This document shows positions 17,047 to 26,112 of a stretch of 64,000 nucleotides of DNA, one piece after another (the stretch's first letter is position 1; the number at the start of each line of letters is the position of its first letter). Under the pieces are notes generated by a model. The model saw only the letters and a program-made list of their open reading frames with translations, had not been told where the DNA came from and did no database searches. The translations under genes and the position numbers were made by a program. This DNA is from Fimenecus sp964527585 (GTDB taxonomy: Bacteria > Bacillota > Clostridia > Oscillospirales > Acutalibacteraceae): assembly GCA_964527585.1 (NCBI GenBank), contig CAZGPE010000001.1, positions 62,001 through 126,000 of the forward strand. The letters are read 5' to 3'.

Positions 17047-17768
17047 AATATTTCCTCCTTCTTCATAACGGGGCCGTCTTTACAAATTCTCTTATAACCC
17101 GTTATCGTTTTGCAACTGCAACCCATACACGCACCGAAACCGCAGCCCATTCTCTCTTCGAAACTGAACTGTCCCGAAGTTTTGCTTGCTTTGTATACCG
17201 CTTTAAGCATAGGTTCGGGTCCGCAGCAACAGAAATGGCTGTATTTGTCCGGCATCGCATCGGTAACGAAACCTTTTACGCCGTAACTTCCGTCAACAGT
17301 CGTTACCGTAACATCACAACCGAGCTGCAAAAATTCTTTTTCGTAAAATATTTCGTTTTCGGTATTAAATCCGAGAATTACCGATACTTTTTTCCCCTGC
17401 TTAATCAGTTCTTTCGCAAGAAGATACATCGGGGGAACACCGACTCCGCCGCCGATGAGCAAGGGAGTGCCTCCGCAAAGAGAAAGGTCGTATCCGTTGC
17501 CCAAGCCGGTCAAAACATCAAGAACCGTTCCCTCGTTCATCTTGCTCATTTTTTCGGTTCCCTCACCCACAACTTTATATACAAGGGTAAGTATATCTCC
17601 TTCTCTGTCGCAGACCGAAATCGGTCTGCGCAGAAAAAGTCCGTCGATTTTTATGTTTACAAACTGACCGCAGGCTGTAATATCCGAACAGTCGCCCTGC
17701 AAAGTCATTTTATATACGGTATCGGTAAGCGCAATGTTTTCCTTTACCGTAAAGAAAACCTGTTTCAT
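17034..17768 (-). CDS. pyrK: Dihydroorotate dehydrogenase electron-transfer subunit
   Basis: The 244-residue protein carries FAD and a [2Fe-2S] cluster and passes electrons from PyrD to NAD+. It shows the FAD motif RRPISVCD, the NAD-binding IGGGVGVPPMYLLAKEL, and the cluster ligands in CGFGACMGCSC...CKDGPV. It is a paralogue of NfnA in this window. It starts 9 nt after carB and overlaps pyrD. Confidence 0.96.
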   Translation of the reverse strand: MKQVFFTVKENIALTDTVYKMTLQGDCSDITACGQFVNIKIDGLFLRRPISVCDREGDILTLVYKVVGEGTEKMSKMNEGTVLDVLTGLGNGYDLSLCGGTPLLIGGGVGVPPMYLLAKELIKQGKKVSVILGFNTENEIFYEKEFLQLGCDVTVTTVDGSYGVKGFVTDAMPDKYSHFCCCGPEPMLKAVYKASKTSGQFSFEERMGCGFGACMGCSCKTITGYKRICKDGPVMKKEEILWED

Positions 17769-17777
17769 ATTCTCTCC

Positions 17778-20700
17778 TCAGGAATCAATAGTCGAAATTG
17801 TAAGGGTTGTCTCTTCGAGAACATCAAGAAGTACACGAACCGTATCAAGCGATGTAAACATTGTTACATTGTTTTCGGTTGCACAGCGGCGTATTTCCAC
17901 ACCGTCATCATAATGAACACCTGAAAGTATCGCTCTTGTGTTGATTACATAACTTACATAACCGGCACGGATGGAGTCGAGTATCTCATGGCTTCCCTCA
18001 CTGATTTTTCCTCTTACTCTTGTGCGTATGCCGTTTTCTTTAAGCATCGCCGCAGTACCGCTTGTAGCTTCGATATTGAAGCCCATATTGTAGAATCTTC
18101 TGATAAGCGGAAGAGCTTCCTCTTTGTCTTCGTCGGCAAGCGTAACAAGAACCGTACCGTAATTTTGAAGGTTCATTCCCGATGCCGTAAGCGCCTTAAA
18201 CATCGCACGGTGAAGTTTGTCATCATATCCGATTGCTTCTCCGGTGGATTTCATTTCGGGTGAAAGGTAAGCGTCAAGTCCCTTAATCTTGTTAAACGAG
18301 AACACCGGAACTTTAACATAGTGGCGTTTTTTCTCTTCGGGATAAAGTTCGAATATACCCTGCTCCTTAAGGCTCTTTCCGAGAATTACTTCCGTTGCTA
18401 TGTCGGCAAGCGAATATCCGGTTGCTTTCGAGAGGAAAGGAACCGTTCTCGAAGAACGGGGATTTACTTCGATTATATATACATTATCATCGGGATCAAC
18501 GATAAACTGTATGTTGTAAAGGCCGACAATACCGATTCCGAGTCCGAGTTTTTTAGCATACTGAAGAATAATTCCCTTAACTTTATCGGAAATCGAGAAA
18601 GTCGGATATACGCTGATTGAGTCGCCCGAATGGACACCGGTTCTCTCGACAAGTTCCATAATTCCGGGAACAAACACATCTCTGCCGTCGCAGATTGCAT
18701 CGACTTCAACCTCTTTACCCTGAATGTACTTATCTACAAGTACGGGTTTATCTTCGTCGATTTCAACCGCAGTTTTAAGATAATGTTTCAAATCTTCATC
18801 CTTTGAAACGATCTGCATCGCTCTGCCGCCGAGTACGAACGAAGGACGCACAAGAACGGGATAGCCGATTTCGTTTGCGGCTTTCAAGCCGTCTTCGATG
18901 TTTGTAACGGCATGACCTGTCGGCTGAGGAATATTGAGATCTTTAAGTATTTTTTCGAAACTGTCTCTGTTTTCCGCTTTTTCGATAGCGTCGCAGTCCG
19001 TACCGATAATCTTAACTCCTCTGTCCATAAGCGGATGAGCAAGGTTGATTGCCGTCTGACCGCCGAGAGAAGCGATAACGCCTTCGGGTTTTTCGAAGTC
19101 GATTATTGCCATAACATCTTCGGGAGTAAGCGGTTCGAAATAAAGTTTATCGGCTGTGGTGTAGTCGGTTGAAACGGTTTCGGGGTTGTTATTGATAATT
19201 ATCGCTTCATATCCCGCACGCTTAATTGTCTGAACGGCGTGAACGGTCGAATAGTCGAATTCTACGCCCTGACCGATACGGATCGGACCTGCGCCGAGAA
19301 CGATGATTTTCTTTTTATCGGTAAGTCTAGATGCGTTTTCGCCCGTATATGAAGAATAAAGGTAAGCGATATATTTTCCGGTATGAAGAGTGTCAACCAT
19401 CTTGAATACGGGGGTTATACCGTTTTCTTTACGCAAAGCATATATTTCGGTTTCGGGCTTGTTCCAGATTTTTGAGATATATTTATCGGAAACGCCCATA
19501 ATCTTTGCTTTTTTAAGAACATCGACATTGCCGTTTGCGTTTTTGAGTTCGTTTTCGATGTCGACTATCTTTTTGAAACTTTCAAGGAAGAGTTCGGTGA
19601 TTTTTGTAACTTCGTGAAGTTTTTCTATGCTTACGCCTCTTCTGAGAAGTTCAAATACCGCATAAACATTGTCATCCTTAAATTCCGTGATATATTCCAA
19701 AAGTTCGCTGTCGCTGAAAGAATCGAATTTTGCAAGGTGGAAGTGGCAAACGCCCGTTTCAAGAGAACGCACTGACTTAAGGAAACATTCTTCGAGTGTC
19801 GAACCGATTCCCATTACCTCACCCGTTGCTTTCATCTGAGTTCCGAGAGTGTTGGGAGCATCGACAAACTTATCAAACGGGAAACGGGGGAATTTCGCAA
19901 CGATGTAATCGAGGCTCGGTTCGATTGCCGCAGTACCGCCCGCAACGGGAATTTCTTCCAAAGCCATACCCATTGCGATTTTTGCCGTAACTCTCGCAAT
20001 CGGATAACCGCTTGCTTTCGAAGCGAGAGCGGAAGAACGGGAAACTCTCGGGTTTACTTCAATAAGGAAGTATTCGCTTGAGTTGGGATTAAGTGCAAAC
20101 TGAACATTGCATCCGCCTTCGATTTTAAGTTCTCTGATGATTTTTATCGCACTGTCGTTGAGCATTTTAAGGTCGTGGTCATTAAGAGAAAGTATCGGAG
20201 CGACAACGATTGAGTCTCCGGTATGTACGCCGACGGGATCGACATTTTCCATTCCGCAGATTGTAATAGCGTGATCGTTCGAGTCTCTCATAACCTCGAA
20301 TTCGATTTCTTTATATCCTTTAACGCTCTTTTCGATAAGAACCTGATGTACCGGCGAAAGTTTGAAAGCATTGGTGCCGATTTCGACAAGTTCCGCTTCG
20401 TTGTTCGCAAAACCGCCGCCTGTTCCGCCCAAAGTAAATGCGGGACGCAAAACTACCGGATAACCGATTTCTTCGGCAGCCTTTTTCGCCTCTTCGATAT
20501 TGTATGTGATTTCCGACGGAATTACCGGTTCACCGATTGACTCGCACATCTCTTTGAAAAGTTCTCTGTCCTCGGCTCTCTCTATGCTTTCGCTTGAAGT
20601 TCCGAGAAGTTTTGTTCCGCACTCTTTAAGAATACCTTTCTTTTCAAGCTGCATCGCAAGGTTAAGTCCCGTCTGTCCGCCGATTCCGGGAACGATGGCA

Positions 20701-20951
20701 TCGGGGCGCTCGTAACGGAGAATTTTCGCAATATATTCAAGTGTAAGCGGTTCCATATAAACTTTATCCGCTATCGTTGTATCGGTCATTATTGTTGCGG
20801 GGTTGGAGTTACAGAGAATTACTTCATATCCCTCTTCTTTAAGCGCAAGGCAAGCCTGTGTGCCCGCATAGTCGAATTCGGCTGCCTGTCCGATAACGAT
20901 AGGTCCCGAACCGATAATCAATACTTTTTTTACATCTGTTCTTTTTGCCAT
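17778..20951 (-). CDS. carB: Carbamoyl-phosphate synthase large subunit
   Basis: The 1057-residue protein has two homologous ATP-grasp halves. The first opens with VLIIGSGPIVIGQAAEFDYA and the second, near residue 550, with IVLGAGPIRIGQGVEFDYS. A C-terminal MGS-like domain (about 930-1057) is the usual allosteric region. It makes carbamoyl phosphate from bicarbonate, ammonia and two ATP. It needs the glutaminase CarA, which is not adjacent and not anywhere in the window. AAGGAGG precedes the ATG by 9 nt and pyrC ends 1 nt upstream of it. Confidence 0.97.
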   Translation of the reverse strand: MAKRTDVKKVLIIGSGPIVIGQAAEFDYAGTQACLALKEEGYEVILCNSNPATIMTDTTIADKVYMEPLTLEYIAKILRYERPDAIVPGIGGQTGLNLAMQLEKKGILKECGTKLLGTSSESIERAEDRELFKEMCESIGEPVIPSEITYNIEEAKKAAEEIGYPVVLRPAFTLGGTGGGFANNEAELVEIGTNAFKLSPVHQVLIEKSVKGYKEIEFEVMRDSNDHAITICGMENVDPVGVHTGDSIVVAPILSLNDHDLKMLNDSAIKIIRELKIEGGCNVQFALNPNSSEYFLIEVNPRVSRSSALASKASGYPIARVTAKIAMGMALEEIPVAGGTAAIEPSLDYIVAKFPRFPFDKFVDAPNTLGTQMKATGEVMGIGSTLEECFLKSVRSLETGVCHFHLAKFDSFSDSELLEYITEFKDDNVYAVFELLRRGVSIEKLHEVTKITELFLESFKKIVDIENELKNANGNVDVLKKAKIMGVSDKYISKIWNKPETEIYALRKENGITPVFKMVDTLHTGKYIAYLYSSYTGENASRLTDKKKIIVLGAGPIRIGQGVEFDYSTVHAVQTIKRAGYEAIIINNNPETVSTDYTTADKLYFEPLTPEDVMAIIDFEKPEGVIASLGGQTAINLAHPLMDRGVKIIGTDCDAIEKAENRDSFEKILKDLNIPQPTGHAVTNIEDGLKAANEIGYPVLVRPSFVLGGRAMQIVSKDEDLKHYLKTAVEIDEDKPVLVDKYIQGKEVEVDAICDGRDVFVPGIMELVERTGVHSGDSISVYPTFSISDKVKGIILQYAKKLGLGIGIVGLYNIQFIVDPDDNVYIIEVNPRSSRTVPFLSKATGYSLADIATEVILGKSLKEQGIFELYPEEKKRHYVKVPVFSFNKIKGLDAYLSPEMKSTGEAIGYDDKLHRAMFKALTASGMNLQNYGTVLVTLADEDKEEALPLIRRFYNMGFNIEATSGTAAMLKENGIRTRVRGKISEGSHEILDSIRAGYVSYVINTRAILSGVHYDDGVEIRRCATENNVTMFTSLDTVRVLLDVLEETTLTISTIDS

Positions 20952-20952
20952 A

Positions 20953-22188
20953 TTATTTATCCTCCTTAGTATTACGGCTGTAAACCGCTTTACCGTTATA
21001 TGCTGTTAAAACACACTGCGAAAAAACCTCTTCGTTTTCAAAAGGTGTTGATTTTCCTTTCGAAATAAAGGTATCGGTGTTGATTTTTGTCTTTTTGTCA
21101 AGTTCCCATACAGTTATGCTGTTATCATAGGGAATATTAAATCTTTTTCTCGGATTAACCGCCAAAAGTTCGATAAGTTTTTCAAGCGTAATTATATTTT
21201 CCTTAACCAGATGGGTATAAAGCAGTTGGAACGAAGTTTCGATTCCGACAATTCCAAACGCACTTTTTTCAAGCCCTTTCGACTTTTCTTCGCTGCTGTG
21301 CGGAGCGTGATCGGTCGCTATCATATCAATTGTTCCGTCTGTTATGCCTTCGATAAGCGCCTGTCTGTCCTCTTCGCTTCTAAGAGGCGGATTCATTTTG
21401 AAACGGCCGTCCTCTTGCAAATCGCTGTCGGTAAGAATAAGGTAATGCGGTGCGGTTTCGCAAGTTACATCCACTCCCTGCGCCTTCGCCTGTCTTATAA
21501 GTTCAACGCTCTCTTTACATGAAATGTGGCACACATGATATGCACATCCGGTTTTTTTGCAAAGTTCCAAATCTCTTTTTATCGGTCCCCATTCACTTTC
21601 AGAACAAATTCCTCTGTGAGAATGAAGTTTCGCATATTCGCCTTGATGAATATATCCGCCGTGCAAGAGCGAATTGTCTTCACAGTGAGCAACGATTATT
21701 TTTCCGAGACTCTTTGCTTTGAGCATCGCCCGATACATAAGCTCTTCGGACTGAACTCCCCTTCCGTCGTCGGAAAACGCAACAACGCTGTCTGCCATAG
21801 CGTCCATATCGGAAAGTTCCTCTCCCATTTGACCGACCGTTATCGCCGCATAAGGCAAAACATTGATAACAGCATCTCTTTTTATTATATCAAGCTGCTC
21901 TTGTAAATGCTCGGCACTGTCGGGAACGGGGTTGAGGTTCGGCATCGAACAAACTGCGGTATATCCGCCGTGAGCCGCCGCTTTCGAACCCGTTTCAATC
22001 GTCTCTTTATAAGAAAAGCCCGGCTGACGCAAATGCACATGAACATCGCAAAAGCCGGGAAAAACAGTATATTCGTTGCAATTGTAAACGCTTTTTTCGA
22101 TTTCGGGAAACGCTTCCCTAACCGCTTGACAATCGAATTGTTTAAGCGATTCCAATTTACATATTTTTGCGTTTACGGTTTTATTCAT
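20953..22188 (-). CDS. pyrC: Dihydroorotase
   Basis: The protein (about 411 residues) closes carbamoylaspartate to dihydroorotate. The zinc site motif is DVHVHLRQPGF near residue 49. KSLGKIIVAHCEDNSL and TDHAPHSSEEK are further metal and active-site segments of the type I enzyme. I choose the ATG at 22188 behind GGAGGG. A longer frame from GTG 22233 would read through the leader terminator hairpin and has no ribosome site. This is the first gene of the pyr operon. Confidence 0.95.
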   Translation of the reverse strand: MNKTVNAKICKLESLKQFDCQAVREAFPEIEKSVYNCNEYTVFPGFCDVHVHLRQPGFSYKETIETGSKAAAHGGYTAVCSMPNLNPVPDSAEHLQEQLDIIKRDAVINVLPYAAITVGQMGEELSDMDAMADSVVAFSDDGRGVQSEELMYRAMLKAKSLGKIIVAHCEDNSLLHGGYIHQGEYAKLHSHRGICSESEWGPIKRDLELCKKTGCAYHVCHISCKESVELIRQAKAQGVDVTCETAPHYLILTDSDLQEDGRFKMNPPLRSEEDRQALIEGITDGTIDMIATDHAPHSSEEKSKGLEKSAFGIVGIETSFQLLYTHLVKENIITLEKLIELLAVNPRKRFNIPYDNSITVWELDKKTKINTDTFISKGKSTPFENEEVFSQCVLTAYNGKAVYSRNTKEDK

Positions 22189-22203
22189 ATAACCCTCCGT
22201 ATC

Positions 22204-22230
22204 AAAAAAGCCTCGCTTTTCAGCAAGGCT
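22204..22230 (-). terminator. Leader terminator (attenuator) before pyrC
   Basis: On the minus strand AGCCTTGC (22230-22223) pairs with GCGAGGCT (22216-22209, one G-U), followed by six T. It lies inside the pyr leader, downstream of the promoter and upstream of the ribosome site, so some transcripts must pass it. A GGCAAG segment earlier in the leader (22295-22290) can pair with CTTGCT in the 5' arm and could act as an antiterminator. Confidence 0.7.
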
Positions 22231-22280
22231 CACTTACACAAAATCAGCGGACGCAATACACCCTGCACCGCAAAGTTCAT
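22230..22280 (-). CDS. Possible 16-codon pyr leader peptide
   Basis: An ATG at 22280 opens a 16-codon frame (MNFAVQGVLRPLILCK) whose stop overlaps the first base of the leader terminator stem. The position resembles leader peptides that couple translation to attenuation. No convincing ribosome site precedes it, and an even shorter frame (ATG 22300) overlaps its start by 4 nt. It may be chance. Confidence 0.3.
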   Translation of the reverse strand: MNFAVQGVLRPLILCK

Positions 22281-22333
22281 ATAACAAATCTTGCCGACAT
22301 CTCTGTATCGAATTAAAGATTTTACTGTAAAAT

Positions 22334-22362
22334 AGTATACCATCAGAGTAAAACATTGTCAA
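22334..22362 (-). promoter_or_regulatory. Promoter of the pyrimidine operon
   Basis: TTGACA (22362-22357), a 17-bp spacer and TATACT (22339-22334) on the minus strand. It predicts a leader of about 140 nt before pyrC. Confidence 0.85.
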
Positions 22363-22367
22363 TAAAA

Positions 22368-22408
22368 AAATATATACTGTTCAGTCCAAAAAACAGACCG
22401 AACAGTAT
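22368..22408 (-). terminator. Terminator of the purine operon
   Basis: ATACTGTTCGGTC (22408-22396) pairs with the segment at 22387-22374 on the minus strand, followed by a T-rich tail reaching 22364. It ends purL transcripts immediately before the pyr promoter. Confidence 0.85.
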
Positions 22409-22422
22409 ACTTTTTTTGTGTA

Positions 22423-25400
22423 TTATTTGAAGTATTTGACTGCGGAAGCGAACATTTTAATATCGTACTCTCCGTATACATTCTTATAAAGACCGGAGCC
22501 GATGCGTTCACTGTGTCCCATTTTACCGAAAACTCTGCCGTCGGGAGAAGTGATACCCTCGATTGCATACATCGAATTATTCGGGTTGAACTGAACATCA
22601 TCGGTGGCATTTCCCGACAAATCAACATACTGTGTAGCGATTTGTCCGTTCTCGGCAAGTTGTTTTATAAGTTCTTCGCTTGCCAAGAATCTGCCTTCAC
22701 CGTGAGAAATCGGAACCGAATAAACATCTCCGACCTGCGTCATGGCAAGCCACGGCGATTTATTCGATGCAACTCTTGTTCTTACGATTTTCGACTGATG
22801 TCTTGCAATCGTGTTAAATGTAAGAGTCGGGCTGTTCTCATCGGAATCGCAGATTTTACCGTAAGGTACAAGTCCGAGTTTTATCAAAGCCTGGAATCCG
22901 TTACAGATACCGCACATAAGACCGTCTCTGTTTTCGAGCAAATCGGTTACGCCCTCTTTAATTGCGGCGTTTCTGAAAAATGCCGTTATGAACTTACCGC
23001 TGCCGTCGGGTTCGTCTCCGCCTGAAAATCCGCCGGGAATAAATACCATCTGAGCGGTTTTGAGTTTCTCGGCAAATTCTTCGACACTTGACTGAATAGC
23101 GGAAGAAGTAAGGTTTCTGATAACTGTTATTTCGGGTTCGGCACCTGCCTGAGCGACTGCCTTTGCGCTGTCGTATTCACAGTTAGTTCCGGGGAAAGCG
23201 GGAATAAGAACTTTGGGTTTAGCACATTTTATCGCCGGTACGGGATAAGATTTCGCCTTGTATGAGAAGTTCTCTGTTTTTTGCGCTTTATCGGTAATGT
23301 TACACGAATAAACGCTTTCGAGTTTATCTTCGTAAAGTGAATTTACTTTACAGCAATCAATTCTTTCGCCCGCATATACAAACTCTCTGTTTTCTGTAAT
23401 TTCACCGATAACTTCAAAGCCCTGAGCATCGGTAACTTCAAGAACGAAGCCCGCATAATTGTATGCGAAAATATCTTCAAGCGAAAGTTTTCCGTCAAAC
23501 TCAAATCCGAAGCCGTTACCCATTGCCATTTTGAGCACCGCTTCCGCAATACCGCCGAGACCCAAGGTATAGCACGAAAGAGCTTTTCCGCTTCTCATAA
23601 GAGAAGTTACTTTCTCAAAGCTCTCAAGCAACGATGCTGTTACGGGAAGTCCGTTTTCGTCTTTTTGAGTTCTGATTATAATAACTTTGTTGCCCGCTTT
23701 TTTGAATTCGGGAGAAACAATATCCTGAGTTTTCTGAGTCGTTACGGCAAACGAAACGAGTGTGGGCGGAACATCAAGGTCCTCAAACGAACCGCTCATC
23801 GAGTCTTTACCGCCGATTGAACCGATAGAAAGTTCCTTCTGTGCTTCAAAAGCACCGAGAAGAGCCGCAAGCGGTTTGCCCCAACGCTTGCCGTCGGTTC
23901 CGGGTTTCTCGAAATATTCCTGGAAAGTAAGATATACATCTTCGAATTTCGCACCTGTCGCAATAAGTTTGCAAACGGATTCGACAACTGCGAGATATGC
24001 TCCGTGGTAAGCGCTTTTTTCGGTTATAAAAGGATTATAACCCCAAGCCATAAGCGAACAGTCATCGGTGTTTTTCTTTTCAACGCTGATTTTCTGAACC
24101 ATAGCCTGAATGGGTGTTCTCTGATACTTACCGCCAAAGGGCATAAGAACCGTTCCCGCACCGATTGTGGAATCGAATCTTTCCGAAAGACCTCTCTTTG
24201 AACAGATGTTCAAGTCCTCGGCCATAGCGGTGAAATTTTCCGTAAATGTACCGCTTATTTCCCTGTCATAAGCCTTCGGCTTTTCGGGAGTGATAACAAT
24301 ATGCTTGTCCGCACCGTTTGAATTGAGGAATTCACGGCTGATGTCAACGATTTTCTTTCCGTTCCAATTCATAACAAGGCGAGGTTCCGCTTTAACAACG
24401 GCAACCGGTGTCGCTTCGAGATTTTCCTTCGCCGCAAGATCGAGGAACGCAGCGACATTTTCTTTTTCAACGACAACCGCCATTCTCTCCTGAGATTCGG
24501 AAATCGCAAGTTCCGTACCGTCAAGTCCTTCGTACTTCTTCGGAACGGCATTAAGGTCGATTTCAAGTCCGTCCGCCAACTCACCGATGGCAACCGATAC
24601 ACCGCCGGCGCCGAAATCGTTACAGCGCTTAATCATAAGGCAGGCTTCTTTATTACGGAAAAGCCTTTGAAGTTTTCTCTCTTCGGGAGCGTTACCTTTT
24701 TGAACTTCCGCTCCGCAGGTTTCAACGGAATGTGCATTATGCGCTTTCGAAGAACCGGTTGCTCCGCCGATACCGTCTCTGCCCGTTCTTCCGCCGAGAA
24801 GAATTACAACATCGTCGGGAGAAGGAACTTCTCTTCTTACATTTTCAGCCGGAGCCGCCGCTATAACGGCACCGATTTCCATTCTTTTAGCCGCATAACC
24901 GGGATGATATATCTCATCGACAATACCCGTTGCGAGACCTATCTGGTTGCCGTAAGAAGAATAACCGGCAGCCGCAGTCGTAACAAGTTTTCTCTGGGGA
25001 AGTTTTCCCTCGATTGTTTCGCTGACGGGAACTGTCGGATCGGCAGCGCCCGTAACACGCATTGCACCGTAAACATAACTTCTTCCCGAAAGCGGATCTC
25101 TGATTGCTCCGCCGATGCAAGTTGCCGCACCGCCGAAAGGTTCGATTTCTGTCGGGTGGTTATGTGTTTCGTTTTTGAAAAGAAGAAGCCAAGGTTCTTT
25201 CTTGCCGTCGGCTTCGACTTCGATTTTAACCGTACAGGCGTTTATTTCTTCCGACTCATCGAGTTTATCGAGTTTTCCGTTTGCTTTAAGATACTTTACC
25301 GCAACGGTTGCCAAATCCATAAGACAAATCGGCTTTGTTCTTCCGAGTTGCTTGCGCACATCAATATAGTCGTTATATGCGTTTTGAAGAAGGTCGTCTT

Positions 25401-26109
25401 CGAATTTAACATCGTCTATAACGGTCAGGAAAGTAGTATGACGGCAATGATCCGACCAATATGTATCAATCATACGGATTTCGGTCAAAGTCGGATCTCT
25501 GTGTTCCGACTTGAAATAATCCTGACAGAACTTTATGTCGTCTTTATCCATCGCAAGACCGTAACTGTCGACAAAATCGGCAAGTTCTTCTTCGCTGTAT
25601 GCGTTAAATCCGTCAAGAGTTTTAACGCTTGAGGGAATTTCATAGTTCATCTTGAGAGTATCGAATTGCTCAAGAGACGCTTCTCTTGCTTCAACGGGGT
25701 TAATAACATATTTTTTTATTTGTGCGATTTCATCCTGCGTAAGATCGCCGTAAAGAGCATAAACCTTTGCCGAACGGACAAGAGGTCTCTCGCCCTGAGA
25801 GATAATCTGAATACATTCCGCCGCCGAGTTCGCTCTTTGGTCAAACTGTCCGGGAAGATATTCAACTGCGAAAACAGTCGCATTTTGAGTATCGACTTTT
25901 TTTGTCGCTATATCAAGCTGCGGTTCCGAAAAAACATTTTTCACCGCATAATCAAACAGTTCTTCTGTTATGTTTTCCGCATCGTAACGGTTGATAATCC
26001 TTACATCCGTAAGATTTTCTATTCCGAGAAGATTTTTCGCATCGTTAAACAATGCTTTAGCCTCGTTTGCCAATTCTTTTTTCTTTTCAACGAAAATTCT
26101 GTAAACCAA
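22423..26109 (-). CDS. purL: Phosphoribosylformylglycinamidine synthase, single-chain
   Basis: The 1228-residue protein converts FGAR to FGAM with ATP and glutamine. It fuses the N-terminal, two AIRS-like and the C-terminal class I glutaminase domains that are separate (PurS, PurL, PurQ) in Bacillus. SDHCRHTTF and LLFKNETHNHPTEIEPFGG mark the synthase. MCGICNGFQALIKLG with the catalytic cysteine and SHGEGRF mark the glutaminase. Translation starts at TTG 26109, 8 nt after GGAGG; no ATG fits as well. It is the last gene of the purine operon. Confidence 0.96.
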   Translation of the reverse strand: MVYRIFVEKKKELANEAKALFNDAKNLLGIENLTDVRIINRYDAENITEELFDYAVKNVFSEPQLDIATKKVDTQNATVFAVEYLPGQFDQRANSAAECIQIISQGERPLVRSAKVYALYGDLTQDEIAQIKKYVINPVEAREASLEQFDTLKMNYEIPSSVKTLDGFNAYSEEELADFVDSYGLAMDKDDIKFCQDYFKSEHRDPTLTEIRMIDTYWSDHCRHTTFLTVIDDVKFEDDLLQNAYNDYIDVRKQLGRTKPICLMDLATVAVKYLKANGKLDKLDESEEINACTVKIEVEADGKKEPWLLLFKNETHNHPTEIEPFGGAATCIGGAIRDPLSGRSYVYGAMRVTGAADPTVPVSETIEGKLPQRKLVTTAAAGYSSYGNQIGLATGIVDEIYHPGYAAKRMEIGAVIAAAPAENVRREVPSPDDVVILLGGRTGRDGIGGATGSSKAHNAHSVETCGAEVQKGNAPEERKLQRLFRNKEACLMIKRCNDFGAGGVSVAIGELADGLEIDLNAVPKKYEGLDGTELAISESQERMAVVVEKENVAAFLDLAAKENLEATPVAVVKAEPRLVMNWNGKKIVDISREFLNSNGADKHIVITPEKPKAYDREISGTFTENFTAMAEDLNICSKRGLSERFDSTIGAGTVLMPFGGKYQRTPIQAMVQKISVEKKNTDDCSLMAWGYNPFITEKSAYHGAYLAVVESVCKLIATGAKFEDVYLTFQEYFEKPGTDGKRWGKPLAALLGAFEAQKELSIGSIGGKDSMSGSFEDLDVPPTLVSFAVTTQKTQDIVSPEFKKAGNKVIIIRTQKDENGLPVTASLLESFEKVTSLMRSGKALSCYTLGLGGIAEAVLKMAMGNGFGFEFDGKLSLEDIFAYNYAGFVLEVTDAQGFEVIGEITENREFVYAGERIDCCKVNSLYEDKLESVYSCNITDKAQKTENFSYKAKSYPVPAIKCAKPKVLIPAFPGTNCEYDSAKAVAQAGAEPEITVIRNLTSSAIQSSVEEFAEKLKTAQMVFIPGGFSGGDEPDGSGKFITAFFRNAAIKEGVTDLLENRDGLMCGICNGFQALIKLGLVPYGKICDSDENSPTLTFNTIARHQSKIVRTRVASNKSPWLAMTQVGDVYSVPISHGEGRFLASEELIKQLAENGQIATQYVDLSGNATDDVQFNPNNSMYAIEGITSPDGRVFGKMGHSERIGSGLYKNVYGEYDIKMFASAVKYFK

Positions 26110-26112
26110 GAC

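Noticed and set aside
22188..22233. Longer pyrC start at GTG 22233
   Set aside because: It would translate through the leader terminator and has no ribosome site, whereas ATG 22188 follows GGAGGG.
22240..22330. PyrR binding loop in the pyr leader
   Set aside because: No convincing match to the conserved anti-antiterminator loop sequence was seen by eye.
24667..25632. 321-codon + frame opposite purL
   Set aside because: Shadow of purL on the opposite strand, no ribosome site or protein family.
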